A stretch of DNA of 64,000 bases from Sneathiella marina (lineage in GTDB: Bacteria; Pseudomonadota; Alphaproteobacteria; Sneathiellales; Sneathiellaceae): contig NZ_CP098747.1 in assembly GCF_023746535.1 (NCBI RefSeq), positions 3,095,001 to 3,159,000 of the forward strand. Direction: 5' to 3'. The stretch's first letter is position 1, and each line of letters begins with the position of its first letter. This document shows, piece by piece, positions 34,857 through 44,248 of the stretch. A program made the translations under genes and the position numbers. The notes under the pieces are model-generated. The model was not told where the DNA came from. It did not search any database and worked only from the letters and a program-made list of their open reading frames with translations.

Positions 34857-36350
34857 TCAATTTTCCGCTGGGGATACCTGTAACTGGGCGCGGCGATAGA
34901 CGGTATAATAAAGATATATATTGAAAACATAATCGACGGTTTCCCGCCCGATATCCTTGGCGGCAACATATTCCACATTCTGGAACCACTGATCAGGATC
35001 AAGCTTTTGCGCTTCCGCTCTTTTACGAAGTTTTCGGATGCGTGAGGGCCCCGCATTATAGGACGCCAGCGCCAGGAGCTGTTGATTAAACGGGTCAACT
35101 GCCGCATGGCTGATATACTGATCCATAATAAATCTGAGATACTTGCCGCCTGCATGGATATTGTTTTTCGCCGTCGAAATATCCGGGATATTTACATTTG
35201 GATCCGCCGCCGTTGAGGGCAGCAACTGCATGATACCAATTGCCCCCGCTTTACTTTTTGCCTTTTGATTGAGACCTGATTCTTGATATCCTTGCGCCAG
35301 CAAAAGCAGCCAGTCGAGATCGTATTTTTCCGCCGCCTGCTGGAAAAGCGCGGTATTCTTGTAGACTTTATCAAGCTCGCTGGGGTCCAGCGCCTGGCTA
35401 ATCACACTGGTGGATTTCAAATATCGATTAATGATCACATTGCCAAATAACGTGCCCTCCTTTGATTTCTTGACGAAGCTGTTTATGGCCTTTGCGAGAA
35501 GCGGGCTGTTCTTACGAAATGCCCACCCGATTTTTCCGCCATCCCGCACAACAACTTTCGGGTGGATCTGTAGATTCTTGTAAATCTGGACCCATAGATC
35601 AGCTTTATGCTTATCAACGATTAAAGCCGGGACAAGCTTGCTATTCATCATAGCCATCAGGTCTTCATCTTCGAGATAGTCCTCGACCATTATCAATTTG
35701 ACGGGGCGTTTTCCGGCTTTCTTGAGCGCGGCATTGGCCTTTTCGAGACTATTGAAATAGCTACTTGAACGCCGGACATGAACCGTTTTTCCGGCGAGGT
35801 CATCGATGGATTGAAAAGAACCGGCCGACTTATGGGTGACCAGTATCTCCTGTATATTTGTCATCACCGGTGCGCCGAAATCAACCTGTTTCAGTCGTTC
35901 CGGTGTTATGGTCAAATTACCCGCCGCGATGTCACCAATCCCGTTGATTAACCCTGGCAGCAACTGATCCCGAGGTGTGGGAATAATCGCCACCCGCATC
36001 CTCAGCGCCTTTTTCTTTCTCCCTTTATTCAGCGCCCCCTCAAATGATTTTAGCCACTCATAGGTTAGCCCTTTACGATCCGGGCCATCAAAAAAGAAAA
36101 AAGTCTTGCTGTAAGGAACAAGAACCCGAAGAACGCGTTTCTTCTCAATCACATCAAAGTCGCCCGTATACGGCTCAAATTTTGGACTTTTGTCCTCCTC
36201 CGCCGCAACCGTTTGCTTTTGTGTTGCATCCGGTGTCGCGGAGGTATCGGCATCCCCGTTCATTGCAAAAAGCAGGGCACCGGCAAGAAGGACGGCGCCG
36301 ACCGCAATGAGCCCTATGCTGTATCTCAGAGAAAACCGAGCATTCTTCAT
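34857..36350 (-). CDS. Membrane-bound lytic transglycosylase, MltF-like
   Basis: 497 residues. An N-terminal membrane anchor (YSIGLIAVGAVLLAGALLFAM, about residues 10-30) is followed by a periplasmic solute-binding-like domain (about 70-310; GDIAAGNLTITPERLKQVDFG) and a C-terminal SLT domain with the catalytic Glu in AQGYQESGLNQKAKSKAGAI and MQLLPSTA, LASYNAGPSRI. This is the MltF two-domain layout; it cleaves peptidoglycan glycan strands with anhydro-muropeptide formation. No lipobox is obvious, so it is anchored by a transmembrane segment. Confidence 0.9.
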   Translation of the reverse strand: MKNARFSLRYSIGLIAVGAVLLAGALLFAMNGDADTSATPDATQKQTVAAEEDKSPKFEPYTGDFDVIEKKRVLRVLVPYSKTFFFFDGPDRKGLTYEWLKSFEGALNKGRKKKALRMRVAIIPTPRDQLLPGLINGIGDIAAGNLTITPERLKQVDFGAPVMTNIQEILVTHKSAGSFQSIDDLAGKTVHVRRSSSYFNSLEKANAALKKAGKRPVKLIMVEDYLEDEDLMAMMNSKLVPALIVDKHKADLWVQIYKNLQIHPKVVVRDGGKIGWAFRKNSPLLAKAINSFVKKSKEGTLFGNVIINRYLKSTSVISQALDPSELDKVYKNTALFQQAAEKYDLDWLLLLAQGYQESGLNQKAKSKAGAIGIMQLLPSTAADPNVNIPDISTAKNNIHAGGKYLRFIMDQYISHAAVDPFNQQLLALASYNAGPSRIRKLRKRAEAQKLDPDQWFQNVEYVAAKDIGRETVDYVFNIYLYYTVYRRAQLQVSPAEN

Positions 36351-36882
36351 AAGCCTGATTGTTACTCAATCCTGTTACGGGTCAAGTTAATTCAGCATTA
36401 ATAGAGTAAGCGACCGGGAATCCTGCGATTAATTACCGTCCCCGTTTGGCTGCACCTCCCCTCGTTCTCAATTTGTTAAACACGGCATCCTGCCCTCGAT
36501 CTTCCACAATCCTAAACAAGTGAATGCCGGCATGCCTCTATTTGTGCCCACTCCTGCACCCCTTTCTGAGCAGGATCATGGCAGGCACTGGCAAACCGCG
36601 CCCTGCCGCTTACCATCTCTTTAAAATCCTGAACAGGCAGCCCCCAAAAGCTCATCCAAAATTTTGCCATTGACTGATACAGGGATCTTATATGTGTAGG
36701 CGACCGGTGTTTTTGTAGCATTACATTGTAATAACTGCCCTGACATGGGAGAAATTCAGGTAAAAAGCGGGGTTGGGCGCTGATGTAACGCGTCAATAAA
36801 TTCTGCCGTCAGGGGCAAAAACCAAGGCTTCAGAAGCGGCCTGGGAAATGATTGCAATGATCATTGTATGTCAAAGGGGTAA
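36351..36882. other. Gap between mltF-like gene and tRNA-Met
   Basis: About 530 bp with no confident gene. It holds the doubtful frame at 36512-36796 and, just downstream of the tRNA, the 12-bp palindrome CAATGATCATTG (36855-36866). The tRNA-side end could carry its transcription stop but no T-tract hairpin is evident. Confidence 0.5.
36512..36796 (-). CDS. Doubtful small ORF
   Basis: 94 codons starting at a TTG (36796) with no clear ribosome site; an internal ATG at 36721 would leave 69 codons. The product (FWMSFWGLPVQDFKEMVSGR in the centre) is hydrophilic with a short aromatic stretch and vaguely recalls short phasin-like proteins, but I see no family motif. It could be a decayed gene or chance frame in the 530-bp space between the mltF-like gene and the tRNA. 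Confidence 0.25.
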   Translation of the reverse strand: MTRYISAQPRFLPEFLPCQGSYYNVMLQKHRSPTHIRSLYQSMAKFWMSFWGLPVQDFKEMVSGRARFASACHDPAQKGVQEWAQIEACRHSLV

Positions 36883-36959
36883 TGGTGGCTCCTCCCAGAC
36901 TCGAACTGGGGACACATGGATTATGATTCCATTGCTCTAACCGACTGAGCTAAGGAGCC
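36883..36959 (-). tRNA. tRNA-Met (anticodon CAU)
   Basis: 77 nt including an encoded CCA. The acceptor stem GGCTCCT pairs with AGGAGCC; the D-arm is AGCTCAGTCGGTTAGAGC; the anticodon arm has stem ATGGA/TCCAT and loop ATCATAA with anticodon CAT; the T-arm contains CAGTTCGAGTCTG. The GGAATCATAATCC region is that of alphaproteobacterial elongator tRNA-Met; an Ile2 (lysidine) tRNA cannot be excluded by anticodon alone. No initiator features (C1-A72 mismatch) are present. Confidence 0.95.
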
Positions 36960-37061
36960 GCGAGGCGCCCACCTTACCAACAAAAAACACGCAAGGGGGC
37001 GTTTCGAAGCCCGGTTTTTAGGGTTTTTCCGCTGCGCTGTCAAGCGAGGAAATAAGAATAT

Positions 37062-38207
37062 TTACGCCTGCAGAGCCGTATCAGCTGCAATTGTTATGGG
37101 CGCTTCGGTGCCGGCAATCCAGCCTCCGCCCAGCAAGCGGTCTTTTTCATACATGACGCAGGCTTGCCCCGGCGAGACGCCCCCTTCCGGATTTTTCAAG
37201 TGAACTTCCGCCCAGCCTTTTTGCGCCCCATAAACAATTGCGTTCATGGGTGTCTGGGTCGAGCGTACCTTGACTAAAACTTCTGTTCCGTCAGTGTTGA
37301 GCGGTGTATCACCGATCCAGTTCATGTCACGCAAGGTCAGTTTCGACACCAACAGGGCCTCTGCCGGGCCAACAACAACCCGGTTTTGATCCGGATCTAT
37401 GCGCGTCACATAAAGCGGGCTTCCCGTCGCCACCCCCAGACCGCGGCGTTGTCCGACCGTATAGTTGATAATGCCCGTATGCCGGCCCAGAACCTGCCCC
37501 TGTAAATCAACAATATCGCCGGCAACGCCGGCACCCGGGCGCATCCGTTCGATCACTTGTGCATAATTTCCATTGGGCACGAAACAGATATCCTGGCTTT
37601 CAGGTTTTGCCGCCACCTCCAGATTGTATTTTTCGGCCAGGGCGCGCGTTTCCTCTTTCGTTAAATCACCCAGCGGGAACCGCAAGTAATCCGCCTGGTC
37701 CTGAGTTGTCGCAAAAAGGAAATAGCTCTGGTCCTTGACCGCATTCCGGCCCCGATACAGGCGCGCCGATCCGTTGACATCATCGCGCCGGATATAGTGG
37801 CCTGTCGCCAGCGCCACCGCCCCGAGATCCTGTGATGTTTCCAGCAAGTCGCGAAACTTTACCGTTTGATTACAGCGGACACAGGGGACAGGGGTTTCAC
37901 CGCGAAGGTAACTATCGGCGAATTCCTCCATAACACTGTCCTGAAATCGATTTTCGTAATCCAGAACATAGTGCGGAATGCCGATGGCCTCCGCCACACG
38001 CCGAGCATCATGAATATCCTGCCCGGCGCAACAGGCCCCTTTTTTCTGCACAGCCACACCATGATCGTAAAGCTGCAGGGTAATGCCGACAACATCGTAT
38101 CCCTGATCTTTCAACAGCGCAGCCGTCACCGAACTATCGACCCCGCCAGACATGGCGACAACGATACGGGTGTCTTCGGGTGCTGTATCAAAACCTAATG
38201 AATTCAT
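37062..38207 (-). CDS. mnmA: tRNA-specific 2-thiouridylase MnmA
   Basis: 381 residues from the ATG at 38207. The PP-loop is [21 protein letters not shown], the catalytic Cys pair lies in [13 protein letters not shown] and [13 protein letters not shown], and [18 protein letters not shown] is in the C-terminal beta-barrel domain. The enzyme thiolates U34 of Lys, Glu and Gln tRNAs using ATP and sulfur relayed from IscS. It lies between the tRNA-Met gene and flgL on the same strand. The order suggests a housekeeping block joined to the flagellar cluster. Confidence 0.96.
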   Translation of the reverse strand: MNSLGFDTAPEDTRIVVAMSGGVDSSVTAALLKDQGYDVVGITLQLYDHGVAVQKKGACCAGQDIHDARRVAEAIGIPHYVLDYENRFQDSVMEEFADSYLRGETPVPCVRCNQTVKFRDLLETSQDLGAVALATGHYIRRDDVNGSARLYRGRNAVKDQSYFLFATTQDQADYLRFPLGDLTKEETRALAEKYNLEVAAKPESQDICFVPNGNYAQVIERMRPGAGVAGDIVDLQGQVLGRHTGIINYTVGQRRGLGVATGSPLYVTRIDPDQNRVVVGPAEALLVSKLTLRDMNWIGDTPLNTDGTEVLVKVRSTQTPMNAIVYGAQKGWAEVHLKNPEGGVSPGQACVMYEKDRLLGGGWIAGTEAPITIAADTALQA

Positions 38208-38314
38208 GGCGCGCAATATAGGCGCCGCCGGTGATTATGCAAGTATTTCGGCAAAATCACCGAAAAGCAGTGCAAATCAAGACAGGCCTTTTCGGCCCCC
38301 GCTGGACCCTAACC

Positions 38315-39274
38315 CTAGATGAAGTTGAGCAGGCTCAACCGGTTAATCTGACTTAACACATTGTAGGACGCTTCCAGGGCAAAGTTTTTCTGATTCAGAT
38401 TGGTGATGGCTTCCGCAGAATCGACGTCTTCAATACTACTGATCAAGCCTTTCGCCTGGTTAATCTGCAAGGAGAGAACTTCCTGGGCGTCCTCGATGGT
38501 TTTCTGGTTCAAACCATTATCCCCCCGAAACGAGCTTATATTGTCAATTAGCTGTTCGATATTGGCTATTTCCCCGATCAGGAAATCCTGATCTTCCGTC
38601 GTGAGAGGCGTTGCAAAATTTCCTGACGGACCCGTCGGGACCGGGGCGGTCGTTGGGACAATACCGTTCTGCCACATGGCCATCCGCTGGAAAGCTGTCA
38701 TGATTTCAAGACCCAGGTCTTCGGCAAGGACACCCACTTCCAATGTCCTGTTTTCATCGATCCTGACAGCCGATTTAAGATCATTATTCTGGAAAATATC
38801 CGTGGGTGGTTCCGCGGCCAGAAGAAGGTCATCGATTGATGAAATATTTACCGGGGCAACATCGCGGTTGGTGCCGGCAAACAGGTAGCCTTCCGTATTC
38901 TGACTATTGAGGAAGTTCAGAACATTATCAAAGGCGCCTTCGATTGTTGAGTAAAGTCCCTGAGTTGAGGCCGTATTGATGGCCGACATAACGGCGCCTT
39001 TCATATCGCTTCCCGAGCTTTCGATGCCGGCCATGGCCTGATCATAGCTGGACAGCCGGTTCAGGATCAGGCCGTTATTGGCTTCATGCTGATCCAGTCT
39101 CGCCATCAGGGATTTAGCGCCCGCGAGGCTCGTGACATCCATGTGGATGTCTTTATAAAATTCGGCGACATGGCCGGTTGTAACCTGGCGTTGCGCGTCG
39201 GCCACCTGTTTCTGACTGGCCATCATGTCAGTGATGCGCATCTGGCTTTGCTGTGCTGTTGAAATTCGGGTCAT
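38315..39274 (-). CDS. flgL: Flagellar hook-filament junction protein FlgL (HAP3)
   Basis: 319 residues. The N-terminal flagellin-like coiled-coil (TRISTAQQSQMRITDMMASQ, QRQVTTG) and C-terminal helix (NLNQKNFALEASYNVLSQINRLSLLNFI) bracket a variable middle containing LNFLNSQNTEGYLFAGTN, as in HAP3. It caps the hook together with FlgK and joins the filament. AGGAG precedes the ATG. It is eleven bases downstream of flgK on the same strand, so flgKL form an operon. Confidence 0.94.
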   Translation of the reverse strand: MTRISTAQQSQMRITDMMASQKQVADAQRQVTTGHVAEFYKDIHMDVTSLAGAKSLMARLDQHEANNGLILNRLSSYDQAMAGIESSGSDMKGAVMSAINTASTQGLYSTIEGAFDNVLNFLNSQNTEGYLFAGTNRDVAPVNISSIDDLLLAAEPPTDIFQNNDLKSAVRIDENRTLEVGVLAEDLGLEIMTAFQRMAMWQNGIVPTTAPVPTGPSGNFATPLTTEDQDFLIGEIANIEQLIDNISSFRGDNGLNQKTIEDAQEVLSLQINQAKGLISSIEDVDSAEAITNLNQKNFALEASYNVLSQINRLSLLNFI

Positions 39275-39284
39275 TTATTTTCTC

Positions 39285-41381
39285 CTAAACCATGGTCAGC
39301 AAAACGTCATACATTTCGCGCGCTGTTGTGATAAGCCGGGCCGACGCGTTATAGGCGTTCTGGTAAACAATAAGATTGGCCAGCTCTTCATCCATATTGA
39401 CACCGGACACTTCCTGCATGCGGCTGTTCAGAGCCCCGGACAGTGCCGTTCTATCGGACTGCAAACTGTCAGCACGTGCCGCATCCAATCCAGCCTTGGC
39501 AAGGATTTGAGCTGCAAAATCTGCCACTGTCACGGTTGACCCGACAAGGCCGCCGACCGTATCGAAAGACATGGCCGTTGTCGCAAGGTCCTGAAACGCC
39601 AAGGCCCCGCGGTTATCGGCGAGTGTGATGGCCGGAGTGCCGGTTGGATCAATCTTTGCCAATGCCAGCAATTCCGGATTTTCACCAATGTTTGACATCA
39701 CACTGTAATCAAGACCGGCGTCGCTGGGGTATCGGACGCCAACGCCGAACATTTCAGGGAAACTCGTCCCCGTTCCAGCCCGATCCGTACTGTCTGTTAC
39801 AACATTGATGGAATAGTTATCAAAACCGGATCCGTTGGAAAATTTGAGCGCGCCATTGGCGTCAAGGGACGCTGTTGTATAGGGGGAAAGTCCAGCGTTG
39901 AGCGCTGTCACAACGTCGCCCATGGTGCCACCGATTGCGCCGAAGTCCACTGTCACCGATATGGGCTCCTGCCCGTCCGGCCCCCTGAAAACAAGCTCGG
40001 AGACGCCCGTAAAACCGTGGGCGTCGGTAGCACTCAAACCCGTGTCGAACGAGGTGTCGATCTTGGCGGCGATCAAGTTATTCATCCCGAAGAAATGTGA
40101 GAAACCCCGGCCACCACGCGCCGACGGACTGGCTGCATCCTGCGCGATGCCGACCCCTGTCGCCCCGCCTTGTGCCGCCATCGTCAGGACGCCGTTGGTG
40201 AGCGATAAGGTTCCCGCACCAAGGGCACCATTTACCTCGGTCAATACGTCGGCCATCGTTGATGTACCCGGATTATCGAAGTCTACAGTGTAGGAAGATT
40301 GAATATTGTTATTGGCATCAAAGCTGTAAAAGGTTGCCTGCCCCGTGAAACCATGGGCATCACCAGCGACAACGCCGGAACTCCGGCCGGTCAAACTGGC
40401 CGGCGGCGGTACGGAGATATTGTCGTTATGAACGGCGTTGAATTGCTCCGCCACCCCCGAGGCCAGAGCCCCTATCTGAGCGGCCATATTGGGAAGCTCG
40501 ATGTTACGCATATCAAGCCAGCCGCGCATGGAACCACTTTGCAGTTCCGGATCGAGCGGTTGGCCCGTCGCGGCAACGGTTTTGGTTGTCACGTCATAGA
40601 CATTCAAGGAGATCTGTTCGAACTGTGTCTCCGCCGTCACAATGGCTGCGGGTGAATAGACCAGCTGCCTGGGCTGGAAGTCGAGAAGCTGCTGCCCGGC
40701 CTCGGTGACAACGGCAATGGCGCCATCATTCATCGGATATGTTTTGATATCCATGATTTTTGAGATGTCCGTAAGCGCCTTGTCGCGCTGATCCAGCAAT
40801 TCTCCAACGGGCTGACCACTCAATGTTGCAGATTTGATTTCCAGATTCAGATCATAAATTCTCAGAATTGCCTGGTTCACAACCTCAACTTCTTCTGCGA
40901 TATGCGAATCTGCCTCTTTACGCAGTTCCTGCACTTGCGTCAGCAACCGGTTTGCCTCAATGCCGAAATCCTCGATTTGCGATAGGGCGGCTGAACGGGC
41001 TATGGACATGGTCGGATCGACAGATAGCGCTGCAAACGCTGCATTCATGCTGTCCAGTTTGCCGGTAAGGGATTTATTGTCTGCGGGATCACCAAGCAGG
41101 GATTGCAACTGTGAATGTATTTCCGACATGGCTTTATATTGTTCGGACCCTGCGGTCGCCAGACGAAGTTCCTTCGCAATAAATTCATCGGTGACCCGGC
41201 GCACTTCCGATATCTCCACGCCTGCGCCAATACCATCGACGACAATCGCCCCGTAATCCACAACCTTGCGGGCGTATCCTTCTGTCTGAACATTGGCGAC
41301 GTTATTTGCCGTCACATTGAGTGCAGCCTGGTGACTCAGCATCCCCGTCACACCTGCATTTAAAATGGCATTCAAGCTCAT
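39285..41381 (-). CDS. flgK: Flagellar hook-associated protein FlgK (HAP1)
   Basis: 698 residues. The N-terminal rod/hook motif is AALNVTANNVANVQTEGYARK and the C-terminal motif is GVNMDEELANLIVYQNAYNASARLITTAREMYDVL. Internal regions include ADNKSLTGKLDSMNAAFAAL and the GQPVGELLDQRDKALTDIS region. It is the first junction protein between hook and filament. It is longer than the enterobacterial form owing to the middle domain. A sigma-54-like promoter candidate lies 110 bp upstream. Confidence 0.95.
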   Translation of the reverse strand: MSLNAILNAGVTGMLSHQAALNVTANNVANVQTEGYARKVVDYGAIVVDGIGAGVEISEVRRVTDEFIAKELRLATAGSEQYKAMSEIHSQLQSLLGDPADNKSLTGKLDSMNAAFAALSVDPTMSIARSAALSQIEDFGIEANRLLTQVQELRKEADSHIAEEVEVVNQAILRIYDLNLEIKSATLSGQPVGELLDQRDKALTDISKIMDIKTYPMNDGAIAVVTEAGQQLLDFQPRQLVYSPAAIVTAETQFEQISLNVYDVTTKTVAATGQPLDPELQSGSMRGWLDMRNIELPNMAAQIGALASGVAEQFNAVHNDNISVPPPASLTGRSSGVVAGDAHGFTGQATFYSFDANNNIQSSYTVDFDNPGTSTMADVLTEVNGALGAGTLSLTNGVLTMAAQGGATGVGIAQDAASPSARGGRGFSHFFGMNNLIAAKIDTSFDTGLSATDAHGFTGVSELVFRGPDGQEPISVTVDFGAIGGTMGDVVTALNAGLSPYTTASLDANGALKFSNGSGFDNYSINVVTDSTDRAGTGTSFPEMFGVGVRYPSDAGLDYSVMSNIGENPELLALAKIDPTGTPAITLADNRGALAFQDLATTAMSFDTVGGLVGSTVTVADFAAQILAKAGLDAARADSLQSDRTALSGALNSRMQEVSGVNMDEELANLIVYQNAYNASARLITTAREMYDVLLTMV

Positions 41382-41852
41382 ATCATTTACCCTTCAACTG
41401 CCATGAAAATTCGATCGGCCAACGGCAATTTCAACCCATACAGGGTAATTGCTACCTGTTCCGGCTTCTTTTCCTGGGCAGGGTTTTTGTCTGCAAAAAT
41501 ATACCCAACTCGTTGTTCTATTTCATATTTCATCAATTTTACCGACTTCTATCGCACTTTTATTGGCTCCATTTGAGAGCCTTTCCCCCCTTCAATAAGC
41601 AATATCGATGCCAACTTATGATGCCAGTGCCGGCCGATAGGGTAGAGCCCGACCGAAAACGACACTTCTATATAGAGGATGTGTGACAAAGGGCCTTTTG
41701 TCGGCCCAGCGACCGTCCTGTCAATTTGCGGCGGCAAAAATGACTACACCTATCGGAATATCTTGCCGGACCGGGCTGTTTTTACCCGCATACCTGATTT
41801 TCAAATATCCATAATCCGTTGTTTTTATTGATATTATTTTAAATCTCAAAAC
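41382..41852. other. Divergent flgK/fliK regulatory gap, left part
   Basis: About 470 bp between flgK and the fliK promoter with no plausible gene. Apart from a possible sigma-54 site on the minus strand at 41492-41507, no other element is recognised. Confidence 0.5.
41492..41507 (-). promoter_or_regulatory. Possible sigma-54 promoter for flgKL
   Basis: On the minus strand TGGGTATATTTTTGCA has the invariant GG and GC dinucleotides with ten bases between, and a TTGCA -12 element; the -24 element (TGGGTAT) is poor outside GG. It stands 110 bp upstream of flgK. Confidence 0.4.
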
Positions 41853-41868
41853 TGGCCCGGACTTTGCT
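41853..41868 (+). promoter_or_regulatory. Sigma-54 promoter for fliK-flgD-flgE
   Basis: TGGCCCGGACTTTGCT matches the consensus TGGCACG-N4-TTGCW at every conserved position except one (C for A). GG and GC are separated by ten bases as required. It lies 55 bp upstream of the fliK ATG, and FlbD, a sigma-54 activator, is encoded in the same cluster. Confidence 0.8.
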
Positions 41869-41923
41869 TAGTAAAAGGCGAGCCACATTTAGGCACAGTT
41901 GCGAGAAAAGAAGAGTTTATATA

Positions 41924-43444
41924 ATGGACGTAGGGCAAATAATTGGAGCGACTTCTACCGCCAACCGGCATGGTCCGGATCTGCGGGAAGAAGATCATGA
42001 TGATTTTTCAAATTACCTGGAAGATCGGGCCGCGCCGTATGAAGCACCCGTGAAACCGGCTGCCGCAACGGATAAGGCACCTCAATCATCGACCGCGGAC
42101 CCGGCTGCAAAGGGCGAAGACCCTGTCACTGAGGGAGAAAATGTTCGCGCCGTAAAATCCGAGCCGGCTCCAGTAGAAGATCAGCCCGCCAAGCCTGAGA
42201 TGGCAACTGAAAGCCCTGCCAAGGAAACCTCATCAGCAGCGGTGAATGCCGCTTCCGGAAAAACGACAACACCCCTTCATGCTCCGCAGGCAGTCCTCCC
42301 GGTCAGCCCTGCTGAAGCAACAGCCAATCCCGCAATCGTTCCTGCCGGCACGGCGCCACAAACCGGAGTACCGGCAAACGAAAGTGCCAGCGTCAAGAAG
42401 GATCAGCAGGCACCGGTTGCCGCCGAGAAATCACCTTTGCTCTCACCGGCCAAAGATAATGTGGCAGCTCAAGCAGCCAACCAGACTGCTAACCAAGTCG
42501 CTGCCCCGGTCGTGGCACAAGCAACGTCATCTACAAAAAAGACGGGGCCTTCTACGGACGGCAACAAGGTAACACCCAGCGCGGCATCTGAAAATGTCGC
42601 AACGGTTAAACCCGCCCCGACAGACGCGCTGGAGAAAATCAGAACCGAGGCGACCAATAGAATGTCTGAAAAAGATATCCTGTCGTCTAAAGTTGCGGAA
42701 TTGCTGCAGGAAGGAAAAGGTAAAATTTCCCTTGCATCAAATGGTGCGGCCAAATCATTTCAGTCGACATTGGCTTCCAGTACGAATTTGGTAACTGCCG
42801 CAACCGCAGATGCGACGACCACCCCTTTCGGAATGACCGTACAGACAGGCGCCGTTAATGGTGAAATTCCGCTCGCTCAGACAGTCGCGGGGACGTCGCA
42901 GGTTCAGGCGGCGATGCCTGGCGATACCGCCCAGAGCCTGTCACCGACACCTCCCGCTGCGGCGGTTCAGGGTGTTGATGCAACCGCAATCAATTCGACA
43001 AGCCAGGCAAGCAATGCTGCCCGGATCGCCGGACAAACTCCGGTTGCCGAGCAGGTTTCCCTGCAAATCAGTAATGCGGTCAAGGAAGGTGTCGATCGGA
43101 TCAAGATTAGCCTCCATCCCTCTGAATTGGGTCGTGTCGACGTGAAACTTGAAATTGGTCAGGATGGACGCGTCCTTGCAGCCATCGCGGTGGATAAGCA
43201 AGAAACTCTGGATTTGTTGCAGCGAGATTCCCGCAGTCTTGAAAAAGCACTGCAGGACGCCGGCTTCGAAACCGGATCGGGGAGCTTGAATTTCGGACTA
43301 AGCAAGGACGGTCAGGAACAACCCATGGACTTCGCCGGAAGTGACCCCTCTCTCCCGCAATTAATGGAAAGTGATGATCTTCCGCCCGTAGCTCCGTCAC
43401 GAATGACGGCGGACGGTAACGGTAATCTGGATATTCAGGTGTAG
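41924..43444 (+). CDS. fliK: Flagellar hook-length control protein FliK
   Basis: 506 residues from the ATG at 41924 (AAGAAGAG upstream); the frame open to 41864 would span the sigma-54 promoter. The first 380 residues or so are Ala/Pro/Thr-rich and low in complexity, as in the ruler part. The C-terminal Flg_hook domain (about 395-480) contains QVSLQISNAVKEGVDRIKIS, LHPSELGRVDVKLEIGQDG and LQDAGFETGSGSLNFGLS. It measures hook length and switches export specificity. It is first in a fliK-flgD-flgE run. Confidence 0.9.
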   Translation: MDVGQIIGATSTANRHGPDLREEDHDDFSNYLEDRAAPYEAPVKPAAATDKAPQSSTADPAAKGEDPVTEGENVRAVKSEPAPVEDQPAKPEMATESPAKETSSAAVNAASGKTTTPLHAPQAVLPVSPAEATANPAIVPAGTAPQTGVPANESASVKKDQQAPVAAEKSPLLSPAKDNVAAQAANQTANQVAAPVVAQATSSTKKTGPSTDGNKVTPSAASENVATVKPAPTDALEKIRTEATNRMSEKDILSSKVAELLQEGKGKISLASNGAAKSFQSTLASSTNLVTAATADATTTPFGMTVQTGAVNGEIPLAQTVAGTSQVQAAMPGDTAQSLSPTPPAAAVQGVDATAINSTSQASNAARIAGQTPVAEQVSLQISNAVKEGVDRIKISLHPSELGRVDVKLEIGQDGRVLAAIAVDKQETLDLLQRDSRSLEKALQDAGFETGSGSLNFGLSKDGQEQPMDFAGSDPSLPQLMESDDLPPVAPSRMTADGNGNLDIQV

Positions 43445-43488
43445 GTGAAACCCATGAAAAAACGATTTTACGACATGAGGATAGGCTG

Positions 43489-44187
43489 ATGACAATAGCA
43501 GAAATAAATGCCGGACTGGGGCTTGTTGACAGTGCCGCAAACACGGCTTCGACAAATCTTGCCAGCAATTTTGATGATTTTCTGACATTGCTGACGACGC
43601 AATTGACGAACCAGGATCCTCTCAATCCGACGGATTCAAATGAATTTACCAATCAGTTGGTGAATTTCACCAATGTCGAACAGAACATCGCGACAAACCA
43701 GAATCTGGAAGCCCTGCTGCAGCTACAACAGCTCAATCAGCAGAACGGTACGGCATCCGCCATGATCAACTATCTTGGCAAGACGGTTGGCTCTTATCTG
43801 AACGTTGCCGCACTTGATAGCACGGGAGCCTCCTGGAATATCGATCTCGCTGGCAGTGCCGCGACTGTTGAATATGAAATCTACGATGTGAACGGCACGA
43901 AAGTTTATTCAGAAGAAGCCGACGGCGCTTCCGCCGGTGCGCAGGTCTTTTCCTGGGATGGCGAGAAGACGGACGGATCCACCGCTGATGACGGACAATA
44001 CTACCTTGTCGTCAAAGCAGAATCGGCTGGCGGCAATTCCGTCGATGTCTCTTATGATTTTGTAGGCGAAGCCGAAAGTATGGAAACCATAAACGGCACA
44101 CCAGTTCTGAAAGTTGGTGGCGTTTACCTCACGCTTGATCAAATAACGACCGTTAGTGTCACAAACAATAACAATCCAGCCGCATAA
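43489..44187 (+). CDS. flgD: Flagellar hook assembly (cap) protein FlgD
   Basis: 232 residues. The N-terminal FlgD signature is FLTLLTTQLTNQDPLNPTDS followed by NEFTNQLVNFTNVEQNIATN. The C-terminal half has the FlgD Ig/tudor-like core, with SWDGEKTDGSTADDGQYYL resembling the FlgD FnIII-like repeat. It is the hook cap scaffold needed for FlgE polymerisation. It starts 44 bp after fliK with an AGGATAGG ribosome site. Confidence 0.94.
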   Translation: MTIAEINAGLGLVDSAANTASTNLASNFDDFLTLLTTQLTNQDPLNPTDSNEFTNQLVNFTNVEQNIATNQNLEALLQLQQLNQQNGTASAMINYLGKTVGSYLNVAALDSTGASWNIDLAGSAATVEYEIYDVNGTKVYSEEADGASAGAQVFSWDGEKTDGSTADDGQYYLVVKAESAGGNSVDVSYDFVGEAESMETINGTPVLKVGGVYLTLDQITTVSVTNNNNPAA

Positions 44188-44248
44188 CTGCGGACAACGA
44201 ATACGCTTTTGCCTCATTTAAGGCAGGCGCTATATAAGGAGTAATAAA

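Noticed and set aside
36855-36866. CAATGATCATTG palindrome as a terminator of tRNA-Met
   Set aside because: No T-tract follows and the stem is A+T-rich; at most an incidental palindrome.
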